The position numbers were made by a program, and so were the translations under genes. Shown in pieces: positions 8,809 through 16,422 of a DNA stretch of 64,000 nucleotides (the stretch's first letter is position 1; each line of letters opens with the position of its first letter). The notes under the pieces were generated by a model. That model had not been told where the DNA came from. It saw nothing but the letters and a program-made list of their open reading frames with translations, and did no database searches. The stretch spans positions 14,846 to 78,845 of the forward strand of contig JAEWBU010000267.1 of the NCBI GenBank assembly GCA_023390985.1. Reading direction: 5' to 3'. The DNA comes from Pseudomonadota bacterium (GTDB lineage Bacteria > Pseudomonadota > Gammaproteobacteria > Burkholderiales > Burkholderiaceae_C).

Positions 8809-8836
8809 GACGGGCCACCCCCTCGCGTTGTGACAA
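8809..8836 (-). promoter_or_regulatory. Predicted ECF41 promoter for the AhpD-like gene
   Basis: On the minus strand TGTCACA lies at 8836-8830 and CGTC at 8812-8809, 17 bases apart. TGTCACA (-35) and CGTC (-10) are the established recognition elements of ECF41 sigma factors. The -10 lies 56 bases upstream of the ATG at 8753. Confidence 0.7.
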
Positions 8837-8885
8837 CGATCGGCGACCGGATCGCCTGACCGTTCGTCGGATGCCGTGCCCGGCC

Positions 8886-8911
8886 TGTCACACGACGCCG
8901 CGCCGGCCGTC
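8886..8911 (+). promoter_or_regulatory. Predicted ECF41 promoter for the oxidoreductase-sigma operon
   Basis: TGTCACA at 8886-8892 is followed after 15 bases by CGTC at 8908-8911, 49 bases upstream of the oxidoreductase start codon. The spacer is two bases shorter than in the divergent partner promoter. This implies sigma autoregulation. Confidence 0.62.
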
Positions 8912-8959
8912 TTCGCTGGAGTGGCAGGCACCCGGCCTGCCGATCCACGGAGAGACCCC

Positions 8960-9706
8960 ATGAAGATCGTCGTCATCGGCGGGACCGGACTGATCGGTTC
9001 CAAGCTCGTCCAGCGCCTGCAGTCCAGCGGCCACCAGGCCTTCGCGGCGGCTCCCGATACGGGCGTGAACACCCTCACCGGCGAGGGCCTCGATGCCGCG
9101 CTGGCCGGCGCCGACGTCGTCGTGGACGTGGCCAACTCGCCCAGCTTCGCGGACGACGCCGTGATGGACTTCTTCCAGCGGTCGGGCAACCACCTGCTGG
9201 CGGCCGAGCGCAAGGCCGGCGTGCGCCACCACGTCGCGCTGTCGGTGGTCGGCACCGAGCGGCTGCAGCAGAGCGGCTACTTCCGCGCCAAGCAGGCACA
9301 GGAGCAGCTGGTGCGTGCCGGCGGCATCCCGTTCACCATCGTGCAGTCCACGCAGTTCTTCGAGTTCGTCGACGGCATCGCCCGGTCGGCCGGCGAGGGG
9401 CCGGTGCTGCACCTGTCGCCCGCCTGGGTGCAGCCGATTTCTTCGGACGACGTGGCCGCGGCGGTGCCCGACGCCGCGCTGGCGCCGCCGGTCAACGGCA
9501 CGGTGGAGATCGCCGGCCCGGAGCGCTTCCAGCTCGACCAGCTGGTCGGCCGCTTCCTGCGCGCCCGGGGCGACAAGCGCGAGGTGAAGAGCGATGCGCA
9601 GGCGCCGTACTTCGGCGCGGTGCTCGAGCGCGGCACGCTGGTGCCGGCCGGCGAGGCGCGCCTGGGCGCCGTCCGCTTCGAGAGCTGGTTGTCGGCGCGC
9701 ACGTGA
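8960..9706 (+). CDS. NAD(P)-binding oxidoreductase (NmrA/SDR-like) of the ECF41 module
   Basis: This 248-residue protein has a Rossmann start MKIVVIGGTGLIGSKLVQRL and the atypical-SDR pattern VVVDVANSPSF, KAGVRHHVALSVVGTERL, GYFRAKQAQEQLVRAGGIPFTIVQSTQFFEF. It resembles the NmrA-like/DUF2867-free oxidoreductases often encoded with SigJ-type factors. ATG 8960 follows a GAGAGA ribosome site; the in-frame upstream start at 8876 lies inside the promoter. Its stop overlaps the sigma-factor GTG (GTGA), so the two are translationally coupled. The substrate is unknown. Confidence 0.88.
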   Translation: MKIVVIGGTGLIGSKLVQRLQSSGHQAFAAAPDTGVNTLTGEGLDAALAGADVVVDVANSPSFADDAVMDFFQRSGNHLLAAERKAGVRHHVALSVVGTERLQQSGYFRAKQAQEQLVRAGGIPFTIVQSTQFFEFVDGIARSAGEGPVLHLSPAWVQPISSDDVAAAVPDAALAPPVNGTVEIAGPERFQLDQLVGRFLRARGDKREVKSDAQAPYFGAVLERGTLVPAGEARLGAVRFESWLSART

Positions 9707-10644
9707 GCGCCGAGAATCCCGCCCTCGAGGCTTTGATGGATGCAACGCAGGTGTTCGAGGGCTCGCGGCGCAAGCTGCAGGGCATCGCCTATCGCATGCT
9801 CGGTTCGGTGCACGACGCCGAGGAGGTGGTGCAGGACGCCTGGTTGCGCTGGAACGAGGTCGCGCGGCCGGCCGACCTGGACAGCCCCGAAGCCTGGCTG
9901 GTGACCACCACCAGCCGCCTGGCGCTCGACCGGTTGCGCGCCGCCAAGGTGCGGCGCGAGAACTATCCGGGCCTGTGGCTGCCCGAGCCGCTGCTGGACG
10001 ATTCGCCGCCGACGCCGCAGGACGTGCTGGAACGCGCCGACGACATCTCGGTGGCCTTCCTCGTGCTGCTCGAGCAGCTCGCGCCCGAAGCACGCGCCGC
10101 CTTCCTCATGCGCGAGGTGTTCGATGCCAGCTATGCCGAGGTCGCGCAGGTCACCGGCAAGAGCGAGGCCGCGTGCCGCCAGCTGGTGCATCGCGCCAAG
10201 GAGCAGTTGCGCGAAGGAAGGCCTCGGCAGCGCGTGTCGCCCGAGGTGCACCACCAGCTGCTCAGTCGTTTCGCGACCGCGGCCACGCGGGGCGACTTCG
10301 GCGCGCTCAAGGTGCTGCTGGACGAGGACGCGGAACTGGTCGGCGACGGCGGCGGGCGCGTGCCCAGCTTCGGCCATCCGCTGCGCGGCGGACAACGCAT
10401 CGCGCAGCTTTACTACGCGACGCACCTGCGCTTCGGTGCGCAGGTCCGGATGGAACTCGCGTTCATCAACGGCCAGTGGGGACTGCTGCGCTTCATCGAC
10501 GGCCGGCTCGAGTCGGCGCAGTCGCTGGAACTGGACGGCGACCGGATCGCGCGCATCCATGTGCAGCGCAACCCCGACAAGCTGGCGCGATTGTTGGCCG
10601 CACTGAACGAGCATCCATCCGTTACGTTGCGCAGCACTCGATAG
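9703..10644 (+). CDS. ECF41 (SigJ-type) RNA polymerase sigma factor
   Basis: This 313-residue sigma factor has sigma-2 (residues about 15-85, YRMLGSVHDAEEVVQDAWLRWN), the linker motif WLPEPL (92-97), sigma-4 (about 115-170, ASYAEVAQVTGKSEAACRQLVHRAKEQL) and a C-terminal SnoaL-like extension. The extension carries DGGGR (215-219) and NPDKL (290-294), which mark the ECF41 group; there the extension both supports and restrains activity in place of a separate anti-sigma factor. It starts at GTG 9703. It would switch on its own operon and the divergent AhpD-like gene through the two motifs at 8.8-8.9 kb. Confidence 0.95.
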   Translation: MSAENPALEALMDATQVFEGSRRKLQGIAYRMLGSVHDAEEVVQDAWLRWNEVARPADLDSPEAWLVTTTSRLALDRLRAAKVRRENYPGLWLPEPLLDDSPPTPQDVLERADDISVAFLVLLEQLAPEARAAFLMREVFDASYAEVAQVTGKSEAACRQLVHRAKEQLREGRPRQRVSPEVHHQLLSRFATAATRGDFGALKVLLDEDAELVGDGGGRVPSFGHPLRGGQRIAQLYYATHLRFGAQVRMELAFINGQWGLLRFIDGRLESAQSLELDGDRIARIHVQRNPDKLARLLAALNEHPSVTLRSTR

Positions 10645-10668
10645 GGCTACGCTCTTCCCGGTAGTCCC
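10644..10668. promoter_or_regulatory. Everted GTAGYCC half-sites upstream of the methyltransferase gene
   Basis: GGGCTAC (10644-10650) and GTAGTCCC (10661-10668) form an inverted pair. The same half-sites, in the opposite arrangement, occur before the copper-oxidase gene at 11593-11611. This may be a shared operator; the regulator is unknown. Confidence 0.3.
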
Positions 10669-10678
10669 CTCGTTACAG

Positions 10679-10699
10679 GAGGCAGTCCTAGACTGCCTC
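10679..10699 (+). promoter_or_regulatory. Perfect inverted repeat in the methyltransferase leader
   Basis: GAGGCAGTC (10679-10687) and GACTGCCTC (10691-10699) pair perfectly around the triloop CTA, two bases before the ATG at 10702. The 5' arm begins within the AGGAGG (10677-10682), so folding would mask that ribosome site. It could be an RNA switch or a DNA operator. Confidence 0.4.
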
Positions 10700-10701
10700 G
10701 C

Positions 10702-11556
10702 ATGGCCGGCACTTTCATGAAGCCCGCGACCCGGCGGTTGCGACAGCCGATCCTCCAGATCGCCGTCAAGAACCTGAGAAGCGTGGGCCTGCGCCTCGAA
10801 AGGCTGGCTCCCCTTCTCGAAGACAGAGGCGCCGAGGCCAGGGGCTACGTGCTGCATCGCGGCTACCGGCTGCCGCCCAAGAGCATGCGGGGCCGGATGT
10901 GCGGCGATGCCTTCCGCACCGACAGCTTCTTCTTCCTGTCCGCGGTGCTCGAAGCCACGAAGTTCCCGGACCGGCTGGGCTACACGAAGGACTCGCGCGT
11001 CGTCGACATCGGCTCCGGACTCGGCCGGCTGGCCACCGGGCTGCTGGCGGAGTTCGGCGACGTGCAGTACCTCGGGATCGACGCCAACGAACCGTTCGTG
11101 CGGTGGTGCAAGGAGAACATCGAGAAGCAGCATCCCAGCTTCCGGTTCCTTCACCTCGACATGGCCAACGCGCTGTACAACCCGGGCGGCAGTTTCGACG
11201 GCAGCCAGCTGCGGCTGCCGCTGGAGGACGACTCGGCCGACATCGCCTTCCTCTGGGGCCTGTACACCAACATGAAGCCCGAGGACGTCGAGGCCTACAA
11301 CCGCGAGATCGGACGGATCCTGCGGCCCGGCGGCCGCTGCTTCCTCACCGCCTTCGCCGAGGACGACGTCGAGGACCTCTCGATCAACCCGGCGGATTAC
11401 GTGCCCTACGCCTGCGACGGTCCGCTGACCGTCGTGCGCTACAGCAAGTCCTGGCTCTTCGCGAGCTTCGAGCGGCACGGACTGCGGGTCGAGGATTTCC
11501 GCTACCACGGGAGCATGTTCCCGAAGCAAAGCGAGATCTACCTGGTCAGGGGCTGA
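10702..11556 (+). CDS. Class I SAM-dependent methyltransferase
   Basis: This 284-residue protein has a basic N-terminal stretch of about 90 residues and then a Rossmann methyltransferase core: SRVVDIGSGLGRLATGLLAEFG (motif I), YLGIDANEPFVRWC (motif II acidic end), DIAFLWGLYTNMKPEDVEAYNREIGRILRPGGRCFLT (motifs IV-VI). The acceptor is not evident; the long basic N-terminus and FRTDSFFFLSAVLEA suggest lipid or polymer contact, but that is speculation. It is followed by an independent copper-oxidase gene. Confidence 0.85.
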   Translation: MAGTFMKPATRRLRQPILQIAVKNLRSVGLRLERLAPLLEDRGAEARGYVLHRGYRLPPKSMRGRMCGDAFRTDSFFFLSAVLEATKFPDRLGYTKDSRVVDIGSGLGRLATGLLAEFGDVQYLGIDANEPFVRWCKENIEKQHPSFRFLHLDMANALYNPGGSFDGSQLRLPLEDDSADIAFLWGLYTNMKPEDVEAYNREIGRILRPGGRCFLTAFAEDDVEDLSINPADYVPYACDGPLTVVRYSKSWLFASFERHGLRVEDFRYHGSMFPKQSEIYLVRG

Positions 11557-11592
11557 GCGGCTGCGGCCGCTCCGGTCAGGTTCCCCGTTGTC

Positions 11593-11611
11593 GGTAGTCC
11601 GGAGGGGCTAC
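11593..11611. promoter_or_regulatory. Inverted GTAGYCC half-sites upstream of the copper-oxidase gene
   Basis: GGTAGTCC (11593-11600) faces GGGGCTAC (11604-11611), a GTAG...CTAC dyad of 18 bases. It lies 58 bases upstream of the oxidase ATG and matches the half-sites at 10644-10668. Confidence 0.33.
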
Positions 11612-11669
11612 TCCACAAAATTTCCGCCGCGCCTTACCGTTCCCTCACGCAGTTTTCGACGGAGGCGCT

Positions 11670-13178
11670 ATGAGGGTGGCGCTTGTAATGGCGGGGGTCG
11701 TCGCATCCATCCTGCTCCTGGCCCGCTGCGGCGGCGGGGGAGGCGGCGGAGGTGCGCCTCCGATCGCGGCGAACACCGGCGGCGCGGCCCCGGTCTCCAG
11801 CGCTCCGGCCCCCGTCATCGCCCCCATCGGCACGGGCGTCGTGTTCGGGCAGGAGGCGGTCACCGGCCAGTGGACCCGGGTGCCGAACCTGCCGATCTCC
11901 CCGGTCCACAACGTCTACCTGCCCAACGGCAGGATCATGATGATGGGGCGCTTCTTCAACCAGACGATCTGGGATCCGGCGACGCAGTCCGCCGGCAACC
12001 TGCCCAATCCCGGCTACGACCTGTTCTGCTCCGGCCACGGCTACCTGCCCGACGGCCGCGTGCTGGTGGCCGGCGGCCACATCGCCGACTTCGTCGGGCT
12101 GGCCCGGGCGTCGGTGTACGACCCGCGGACCAACAGCTGGACCCCCGCGCCCGACATGAACGCGGGACGCTGGTACCCGACGGTGACCACGCTTCCGAAC
12201 GGCGACTCGCTCGTCACGTCCGGATCGATGGACACCACGTCGGGCATGAACACGCTGCCGCAGGTCTACCAGCCCGCCACCAACAGCTGGCGCAACCTCA
12301 CCAGCGCCCAGCTCGAGCAACCGATGTATCCCATGATGTTCGTGGCGCCGGATGGGCGCGTGGCCGACGTCGGGCCCGGCACGACGACGCGATTGCTGGA
12401 CACGCGCGGCACCGGCAACTGGTCGTTCGTGGCCGAGCGCAACCACGGTTTCCGCGACTACGGCACGGCGGCGATGTACGCGCCGGGCAAGATCCTCGTG
12501 GTCGGCGGGGGCGATCCGCCGCAGGACTCGGCCGAGGTCATCGACCTGAACGCGGCCCACCCGAGCTGGCGCACCGTGGCGCCGATGTCCGTCGCGCGGC
12601 GCCACCACACGGGCACGCTCCTGCCCGACGGCAAGGTGCTGGTGACGGGCGGAACCTCCGGGCCGGGCCACAACAACCCGGACGCGCCGACGCTGTCCGC
12701 GGAGCTGTGGGATCCGCTCACCGAGAGCTGGACCACGCTGGCCAGCGGCAGCGTGCCCCGGCTGTACCACTCCGCGGCGCTGCTGATGGCCGACGGCCGC
12801 GTGGCCGTGATGGGCGGCGAGCGCAGCGCCGACGACGTCTTCCCCGACGTCGAGATCTTCTCGCCGCCCTATCTCTTCAAGGGTCCTCGCCCGGTCATGA
12901 ACGGCGCGCCGGCGCAGATGGCCTATGGCCAGCAATTCCGGGTGCAGAGCGCGCAGGCGGGCGCGATCGGGCAGGTCACGCTGATCCGGCTGTCGGCCGT
13001 CACGCACGCGTTCAACATGGACCAGCGCCTCGTCGAACTGCCGTACACGCCGGGCGCCGGGGTGCTCGACATCACGGCGCCGGCCAACGCCAACCTGGCG
13101 CCGCCGGGCTTCTACATGCTGTTCCTGGTCGATACCAACGGTGTTCCGTCGGTCGGCAGCGTCGTGCAGGTGCGTTGA
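11670..13178 (+). CDS. Exported copper-radical oxidase (glyoxal/galactose oxidase-like)
   Basis: This 502-residue protein has a hydrophobic leader ending LLLARC followed by eight glycines, kelch-type blades and a C-terminal DUF1929/E-set domain. The copper-radical ligands are all visible by motif: Cys120 in FCSGHGYLPDGR and Tyr169 in GRWYPT (the crosslinked cofactor pair), Tyr366-His367 in RLYHSAALL, and His446 in VTHAFNMDQR. This pattern is that of fungal glyoxal oxidases and bacterial GlxA, which oxidise alcohols or aldehydes to give H2O2. The leader looks lipoprotein-like, but Arg at -1 breaks the lipobox. No maturation partner or cellulose-synthase-like gene is adjacent. Confidence 0.88.
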   Translation: MRVALVMAGVVASILLLARCGGGGGGGGAPPIAANTGGAAPVSSAPAPVIAPIGTGVVFGQEAVTGQWTRVPNLPISPVHNVYLPNGRIMMMGRFFNQTIWDPATQSAGNLPNPGYDLFCSGHGYLPDGRVLVAGGHIADFVGLARASVYDPRTNSWTPAPDMNAGRWYPTVTTLPNGDSLVTSGSMDTTSGMNTLPQVYQPATNSWRNLTSAQLEQPMYPMMFVAPDGRVADVGPGTTTRLLDTRGTGNWSFVAERNHGFRDYGTAAMYAPGKILVVGGGDPPQDSAEVIDLNAAHPSWRTVAPMSVARRHHTGTLLPDGKVLVTGGTSGPGHNNPDAPTLSAELWDPLTESWTTLASGSVPRLYHSAALLMADGRVAVMGGERSADDVFPDVEIFSPPYLFKGPRPVMNGAPAQMAYGQQFRVQSAQAGAIGQVTLIRLSAVTHAFNMDQRLVELPYTPGAGVLDITAPANANLAPPGFYMLFLVDTNGVPSVGSVVQVR

Positions 13179-13193
13179 GCCACACTCGCGCCC

Positions 13194-13799
13194 ATGACCG
13201 ACCTGCCCCACAGCCCCGCCGCCGACCGCAACAAGGAACCGATCCTCGCGCACCTCAGGCGGATCCTGGGCGAGCGCGGCACGATGCTCGAGATAGCGTC
13301 GGGCACGGGGCAGCACGCGGTGGGGTTCGCGTCGGCGCTGCCGGGCTGGACCTGGCAGCCGTCCGACATCGATGCGCGGATGCTGCCCGCCATCGCCGAG
13401 CGGATCGCGCGGTCCGGACTGTCGAATGTCCTACCGCCGCAGCGACTGGACGTGACGGCGCATCCGTGGCCGCCGTTCACGCGGAAGTTCGATGCGATCT
13501 TCTGCGCCAACATGCTGCACATCGCGCCGTGGGCCGTTTGCGAAGGCCTCATGGCCGGCGCCGCGCGCCACCTCGCGCCTGGGGGAATGCTGATCACGTA
13601 CGGCCCGTACCTCGAGAAGGACGTGCCGACCGCGCCGGGCAATCTCGCCTTCGACGAAAGCCTGCGGGCGCGCGATCCGTCGTGGGGGATCCGCGAGCTG
13701 GATCGCGTGGCCGAAGAGGCGCGTCGCCACGGCCTCACGCTGGCGCAGCGGCATCCGATGCCTGCGAACAACCTGCTGCTGGTGTTTGTGGTTTCCTGA
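13194..13799 (+). CDS. DUF938 SAM-dependent methyltransferase-like protein
   Basis: This 201-residue protein matches the DUF938 family end to end: SPAADRNKEPIL at the start, MLEIASGTGQHAVGFA (SAM motif I), WQPSDID, FDAIFCANMLHIAPW and GPYLEKDVPTAPGNLAFDESLRARDPSWGIRELD. The natural substrate is unknown for the family as far as can be said here. The gene begins 15 bases after the copper oxidase stop and may be co-transcribed with it. Confidence 0.92.
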   Translation: MTDLPHSPAADRNKEPILAHLRRILGERGTMLEIASGTGQHAVGFASALPGWTWQPSDIDARMLPAIAERIARSGLSNVLPPQRLDVTAHPWPPFTRKFDAIFCANMLHIAPWAVCEGLMAGAARHLAPGGMLITYGPYLEKDVPTAPGNLAFDESLRARDPSWGIRELDRVAEEARRHGLTLAQRHPMPANNLLLVFVVS

Positions 13800-13912
13800 G
13801 CGATTGTTTCTTTCAGGAATCTTTCAGGCGAGTGGCGACGCGATCCAGCGCTTGACTCCGATGGCGGGAGCTGGGATATCTCGAGCAGAACCCACACAAG
13901 GAGACGACAACG

Positions 13913-14704
13913 ATGGACAGGCGTGATTTCTTCCAGGGCTCGGCCGCGGCGGCCGTCACCGGCCTCGCGGGCTGCGCGGCCACCGGCAGCACCCGCTCAG
14001 GGGCGGCGGCGCGGACGGCCTTCGCGGTGCCGGGCAGCACCGTGCCGATCGTGGGCAGTGACGAGGTCTTTCCGGTGCGCCGCATCTATTGCATCGGCCG
14101 CAACTACCGCGCGCATGCGATCGAGATGGGTTCGGACCCGAACCGCGAGCCGCCGTTCTTCTTCCAGAAGCCGACCGACGCGATCCAGTTCGTCGCGCCC
14201 GGGACCGTGGGCGACCACCCCTATCCCACGCTCACGAAGAACTACCACTACGAAGTGGAGCTGGTGGCCGTGCTGGGCAAGGGCGGCAAGAACATCCCCG
14301 TGGCCGGCGCGCTGGACCTCGTGTACGGCTACACCCTCGGCCTCGACATGACGCGGCGCGACCTGCAGCGCGCGATGGGCGACGAGAAGAAGCCGTGGGA
14401 GATCGGCAAGAGCTTCGACCACTCGGCGGTGATCGGGCCGGTGCACAAGGTGGCGCAGGTGGGCCACTTCGCGCAGGGCGCCATCTGGCTCAAGGTGAAC
14501 GGCCAGACCAAGCAGAACGCCAACCTGAACCAGATGATCTGGTCGGTGGCCGAGCAGATCAGCAAGCTGTCGGAAGCCAACGAACTGTTCCCCGGCGACA
14601 TCGTCTACTCCGGCACGCCGGAGAACGTGGGGCCCGTGGTGCGGGGCGACGTGATCGAGATCCACATCGACAAGCTGCCGAACCTGAGCGTCCGCATCGT
14701 CTAA
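13913..14704 (+). CDS. Predicted exported (Tat-lipoprotein) fumarylacetoacetate hydrolase family protein
   Basis: This 263-residue protein has an FAH catalytic domain: RRIYCIGRNYRAHAIEMG, PPFFFQKPTDAI, YHYEVELVAVLGKGG (metal-binding Glu pair), YGYTLGLDMTRRDLQ (metal Asp) and a C-terminal GDVIEIHI strand. Family members are normally cytosolic hydrolases, isomerases or decarboxylases of 2-oxo/enol acids. Here the N-terminus MDRRDFFQGSAAAAVTGLAGCA carries a twin-arginine motif, a hydrophobic stretch and a lipobox LAGC (Cys21), predicting Tat export and lipid anchoring. A purine-rich ribosome site (AAGGAG) precedes ATG 13913. The substrate is unknown. Confidence 0.87.
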   Translation: MDRRDFFQGSAAAAVTGLAGCAATGSTRSGAAARTAFAVPGSTVPIVGSDEVFPVRRIYCIGRNYRAHAIEMGSDPNREPPFFFQKPTDAIQFVAPGTVGDHPYPTLTKNYHYEVELVAVLGKGGKNIPVAGALDLVYGYTLGLDMTRRDLQRAMGDEKKPWEIGKSFDHSAVIGPVHKVAQVGHFAQGAIWLKVNGQTKQNANLNQMIWSVAEQISKLSEANELFPGDIVYSGTPENVGPVVRGDVIEIHIDKLPNLSVRIV

Positions 14705-14980
14705 GTGCCTTCCCCGTCCTCGCCCTGGTGGCTGTACCTGCTGGAGTGCGAGGGCGGCGTCTACTACGCGGGCATCGCGCTCGACGTCGAGCAGCGTTTC
14801 TTCCAGCACGTCTTCGGCCGCGGCGCGAAGTTCACCCGCGCCCGCGCGCCCTTGCGCGTGCTCGCCGCGCGCGAATACGCGAGCAAGGGAGACGCGCTGC
14901 GCGCGGAGTTGCAGCTCAAGGCATTGCCGCGAGACCGGAAGCTCGGTTTCTTCCAGGGTGCGCCTGGGGGAACCCCTTAG
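14705..14980 (+). CDS. GIY-YIG nuclease superfamily protein
   Basis: This 91-residue protein of the UPF0213/YhbQ type has the fold's first strand as WWLYLLECEGG, the second strand YYAGIALDVEQRFFQH with the conserved Arg, and a C-terminal helix GDALRAELQLKAL with the conserved Glu. It starts at GTG 14705, directly after the stop of the FAH gene, so it is likely translated from the same message. Small stand-alone GIY-YIG proteins have poorly known roles in DNA metabolism. Confidence 0.82.
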   Translation: MPSPSSPWWLYLLECEGGVYYAGIALDVEQRFFQHVFGRGAKFTRARAPLRVLAAREYASKGDALRAELQLKALPRDRKLGFFQGAPGGTP

Positions 14981-15159
14981 GAAGATCGAGCTCAGCGGCG
15001 TAGGACGGAACCCACAGTCGCTGTGGACAACTCTGTGGGGAAGCCCTTCGTGCCGCAGGCGAAGGCCCGTGGATAGCGGCTCCCGACAGATTGCTCAATC
15101 GACAGGCAGTCCGGCCGCCGGGCTCGCGGACCGGCCGGCGTCGTCGGTCCAGCACCGGC

Positions 15160-16233
15160 TCAGGCCGCCAGGCGCACGCCCGCGGCCCGGTTGCGGCGCA
15201 AGGCCTCGTTCACGCGGCCCACGATCGCATCCACCTCGGGGTGCGAGAGCCCCCGCTGGGCGGCGATGGATTGCACGAGCAGGTCGACCCGCTCGATGTT
15301 CTCCGCGCCCGCCGCCAGGGCGCGTGCGGCCGAGGACGGCTTCTTCAGCGAAGCCGCGGCCGCCGCGTACTTGTCGAAGGGCACCAGGTCTTCCGCTTGC
15401 GCGCCGAGCGCACGGCAGAGATCTCCCACCCAGCCGTAGATCGCGCGCGAACGCTCGAGGTCGTCATGCACGGCATGGGCGATCGGGACGGGGTCGCCCT
15501 CGGTGATGCAGCGGTAGTTGCCGGTGAGGAGCATCGGCCACTTCGCCAGCGGCACGAACAGCGAGTCGTGCGTCCTGAGCCTGATCGGCAGCTGCAGCGG
15601 CGCGCCGTCCACCTCGTAGCGCGCGCTCTCGATGTCGGCCGACAGCCGGCGCAGCAGGTCGTTGTGGGCATCGCTCCCGAACGGGGCGCACTTGAAGTTG
15701 GTGGGCAGGCCGACCTGCAGCACGTTCTTCGGTTCGCCGACGGGGCGGAAGGCCTGCGGGTCGGGGCTGGCCAGCGACACGCGGCCGGGCTCGAAGCGGT
15801 CCCACAGCTGCACGTCGGTGAAGCAGGCTGCGAGCGCGTCGACCTGCAGCCGCGGGATCCGGCGCAGGAACGGCGGCGGCGGCATGTTCATGACGGCCAG
15901 GCACGGAATCCCCACGCGGGCCAGGCGCTGCATCAGCTGCCGCACGCCTTCCGCGCGGTACTGCGGTTCCTGCATGGCGAGGATCGCCAGGTCGAAGCCG
16001 GCCGGCTGCGCATCGTCGGGTGCCGCGGCGGTGATCGAGCCCGGCAGCTCGCGGCTGTCGACTTCCACCAGGGCCTCGCGGCCCTCGACGGGGAACCGCA
16101 CCCGCGTTCCCTCGCGAAGGATCAGCTCCGCCGTGGAAGGCGTGCAGACCAGGCACGTTTGATGACCCGCCATCGAAAGGCGCGTTGCGAGCAACGACCC
16201 GTACGAGGCTCCGAGGATCAGGATGGACGACAT
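15160..16233 (-). CDS. Ketopantoate-reductase-like NAD(P) oxidoreductase
   Basis: This 357-residue protein has a Rossmann start MSSILILGASYGSLLATRLSMAGHQTCLV and a C-terminal helical domain with PLAKWPMLLTGNYRCI, a KxxxxxxN arrangement like that of ApbA/PanE reductases. It is longer and more divergent than true PanE (about 300 residues), so a different 2-oxoacid or sugar-acid substrate is likely. ATG 16233 begins exactly at the Rossmann strand; an in-frame ATG at 16263 adds ten residues. It is divergent from the class V aminotransferase, from which a functional link can be guessed but not shown. Confidence 0.75.
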   Translation of the reverse strand: MSSILILGASYGSLLATRLSMAGHQTCLVCTPSTAELILREGTRVRFPVEGREALVEVDSRELPGSITAAAPDDAQPAGFDLAILAMQEPQYRAEGVRQLMQRLARVGIPCLAVMNMPPPPFLRRIPRLQVDALAACFTDVQLWDRFEPGRVSLASPDPQAFRPVGEPKNVLQVGLPTNFKCAPFGSDAHNDLLRRLSADIESARYEVDGAPLQLPIRLRTHDSLFVPLAKWPMLLTGNYRCITEGDPVPIAHAVHDDLERSRAIYGWVGDLCRALGAQAEDLVPFDKYAAAAASLKKPSSAARALAAGAENIERVDLLVQSIAAQRGLSHPEVDAIVGRVNEALRRNRAAGVRLAA

Positions 16234-16325
16234 GGTGGCTCCTAGGTTGAAAAGCCGGTGCACGCGCGCAGAGCGCGGCGATCAGAAATTATGGGCAGAA
16301 CGCATCGTTCGATGTCGTATCGGCC

Positions 16326-16340
16326 ATTCCCCCCGGGAAT
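16326..16340. promoter_or_regulatory. ATTCC-N5-GGAAT dyad upstream of the aminotransferase gene
   Basis: ATTCCC-CCC-GGGAAT is a perfect dyad 82 bases before the start codon at 16423 and is followed by ATAGCTCTTATC-like sequence. A closely similar dyad with the same spacing precedes gcl (29091-29105). It has the T-N11-A form of a LysR box. Confidence 0.45.
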
Positions 16341-16422
16341 AGCTCTTATCCCTCTGGCGATGCTTCCGGGGGCGTGCAGCGCGACCTAGAGTCCAGCGAC
16401 TCAACATGGAGAAAACGCACGC

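Noticed and set aside
9277..11529. 750-codon minus-strand frame across the sigma factor and methyltransferase
   Set aside because: It is a GC-skew artefact covering two real genes and their shared regulatory region.
11588..13855. 755-codon plus-strand frame overlapping the copper oxidase and DUF938 genes
   Set aside because: It is out of phase with both motif-bearing proteins and rich in Arg/Gly only.
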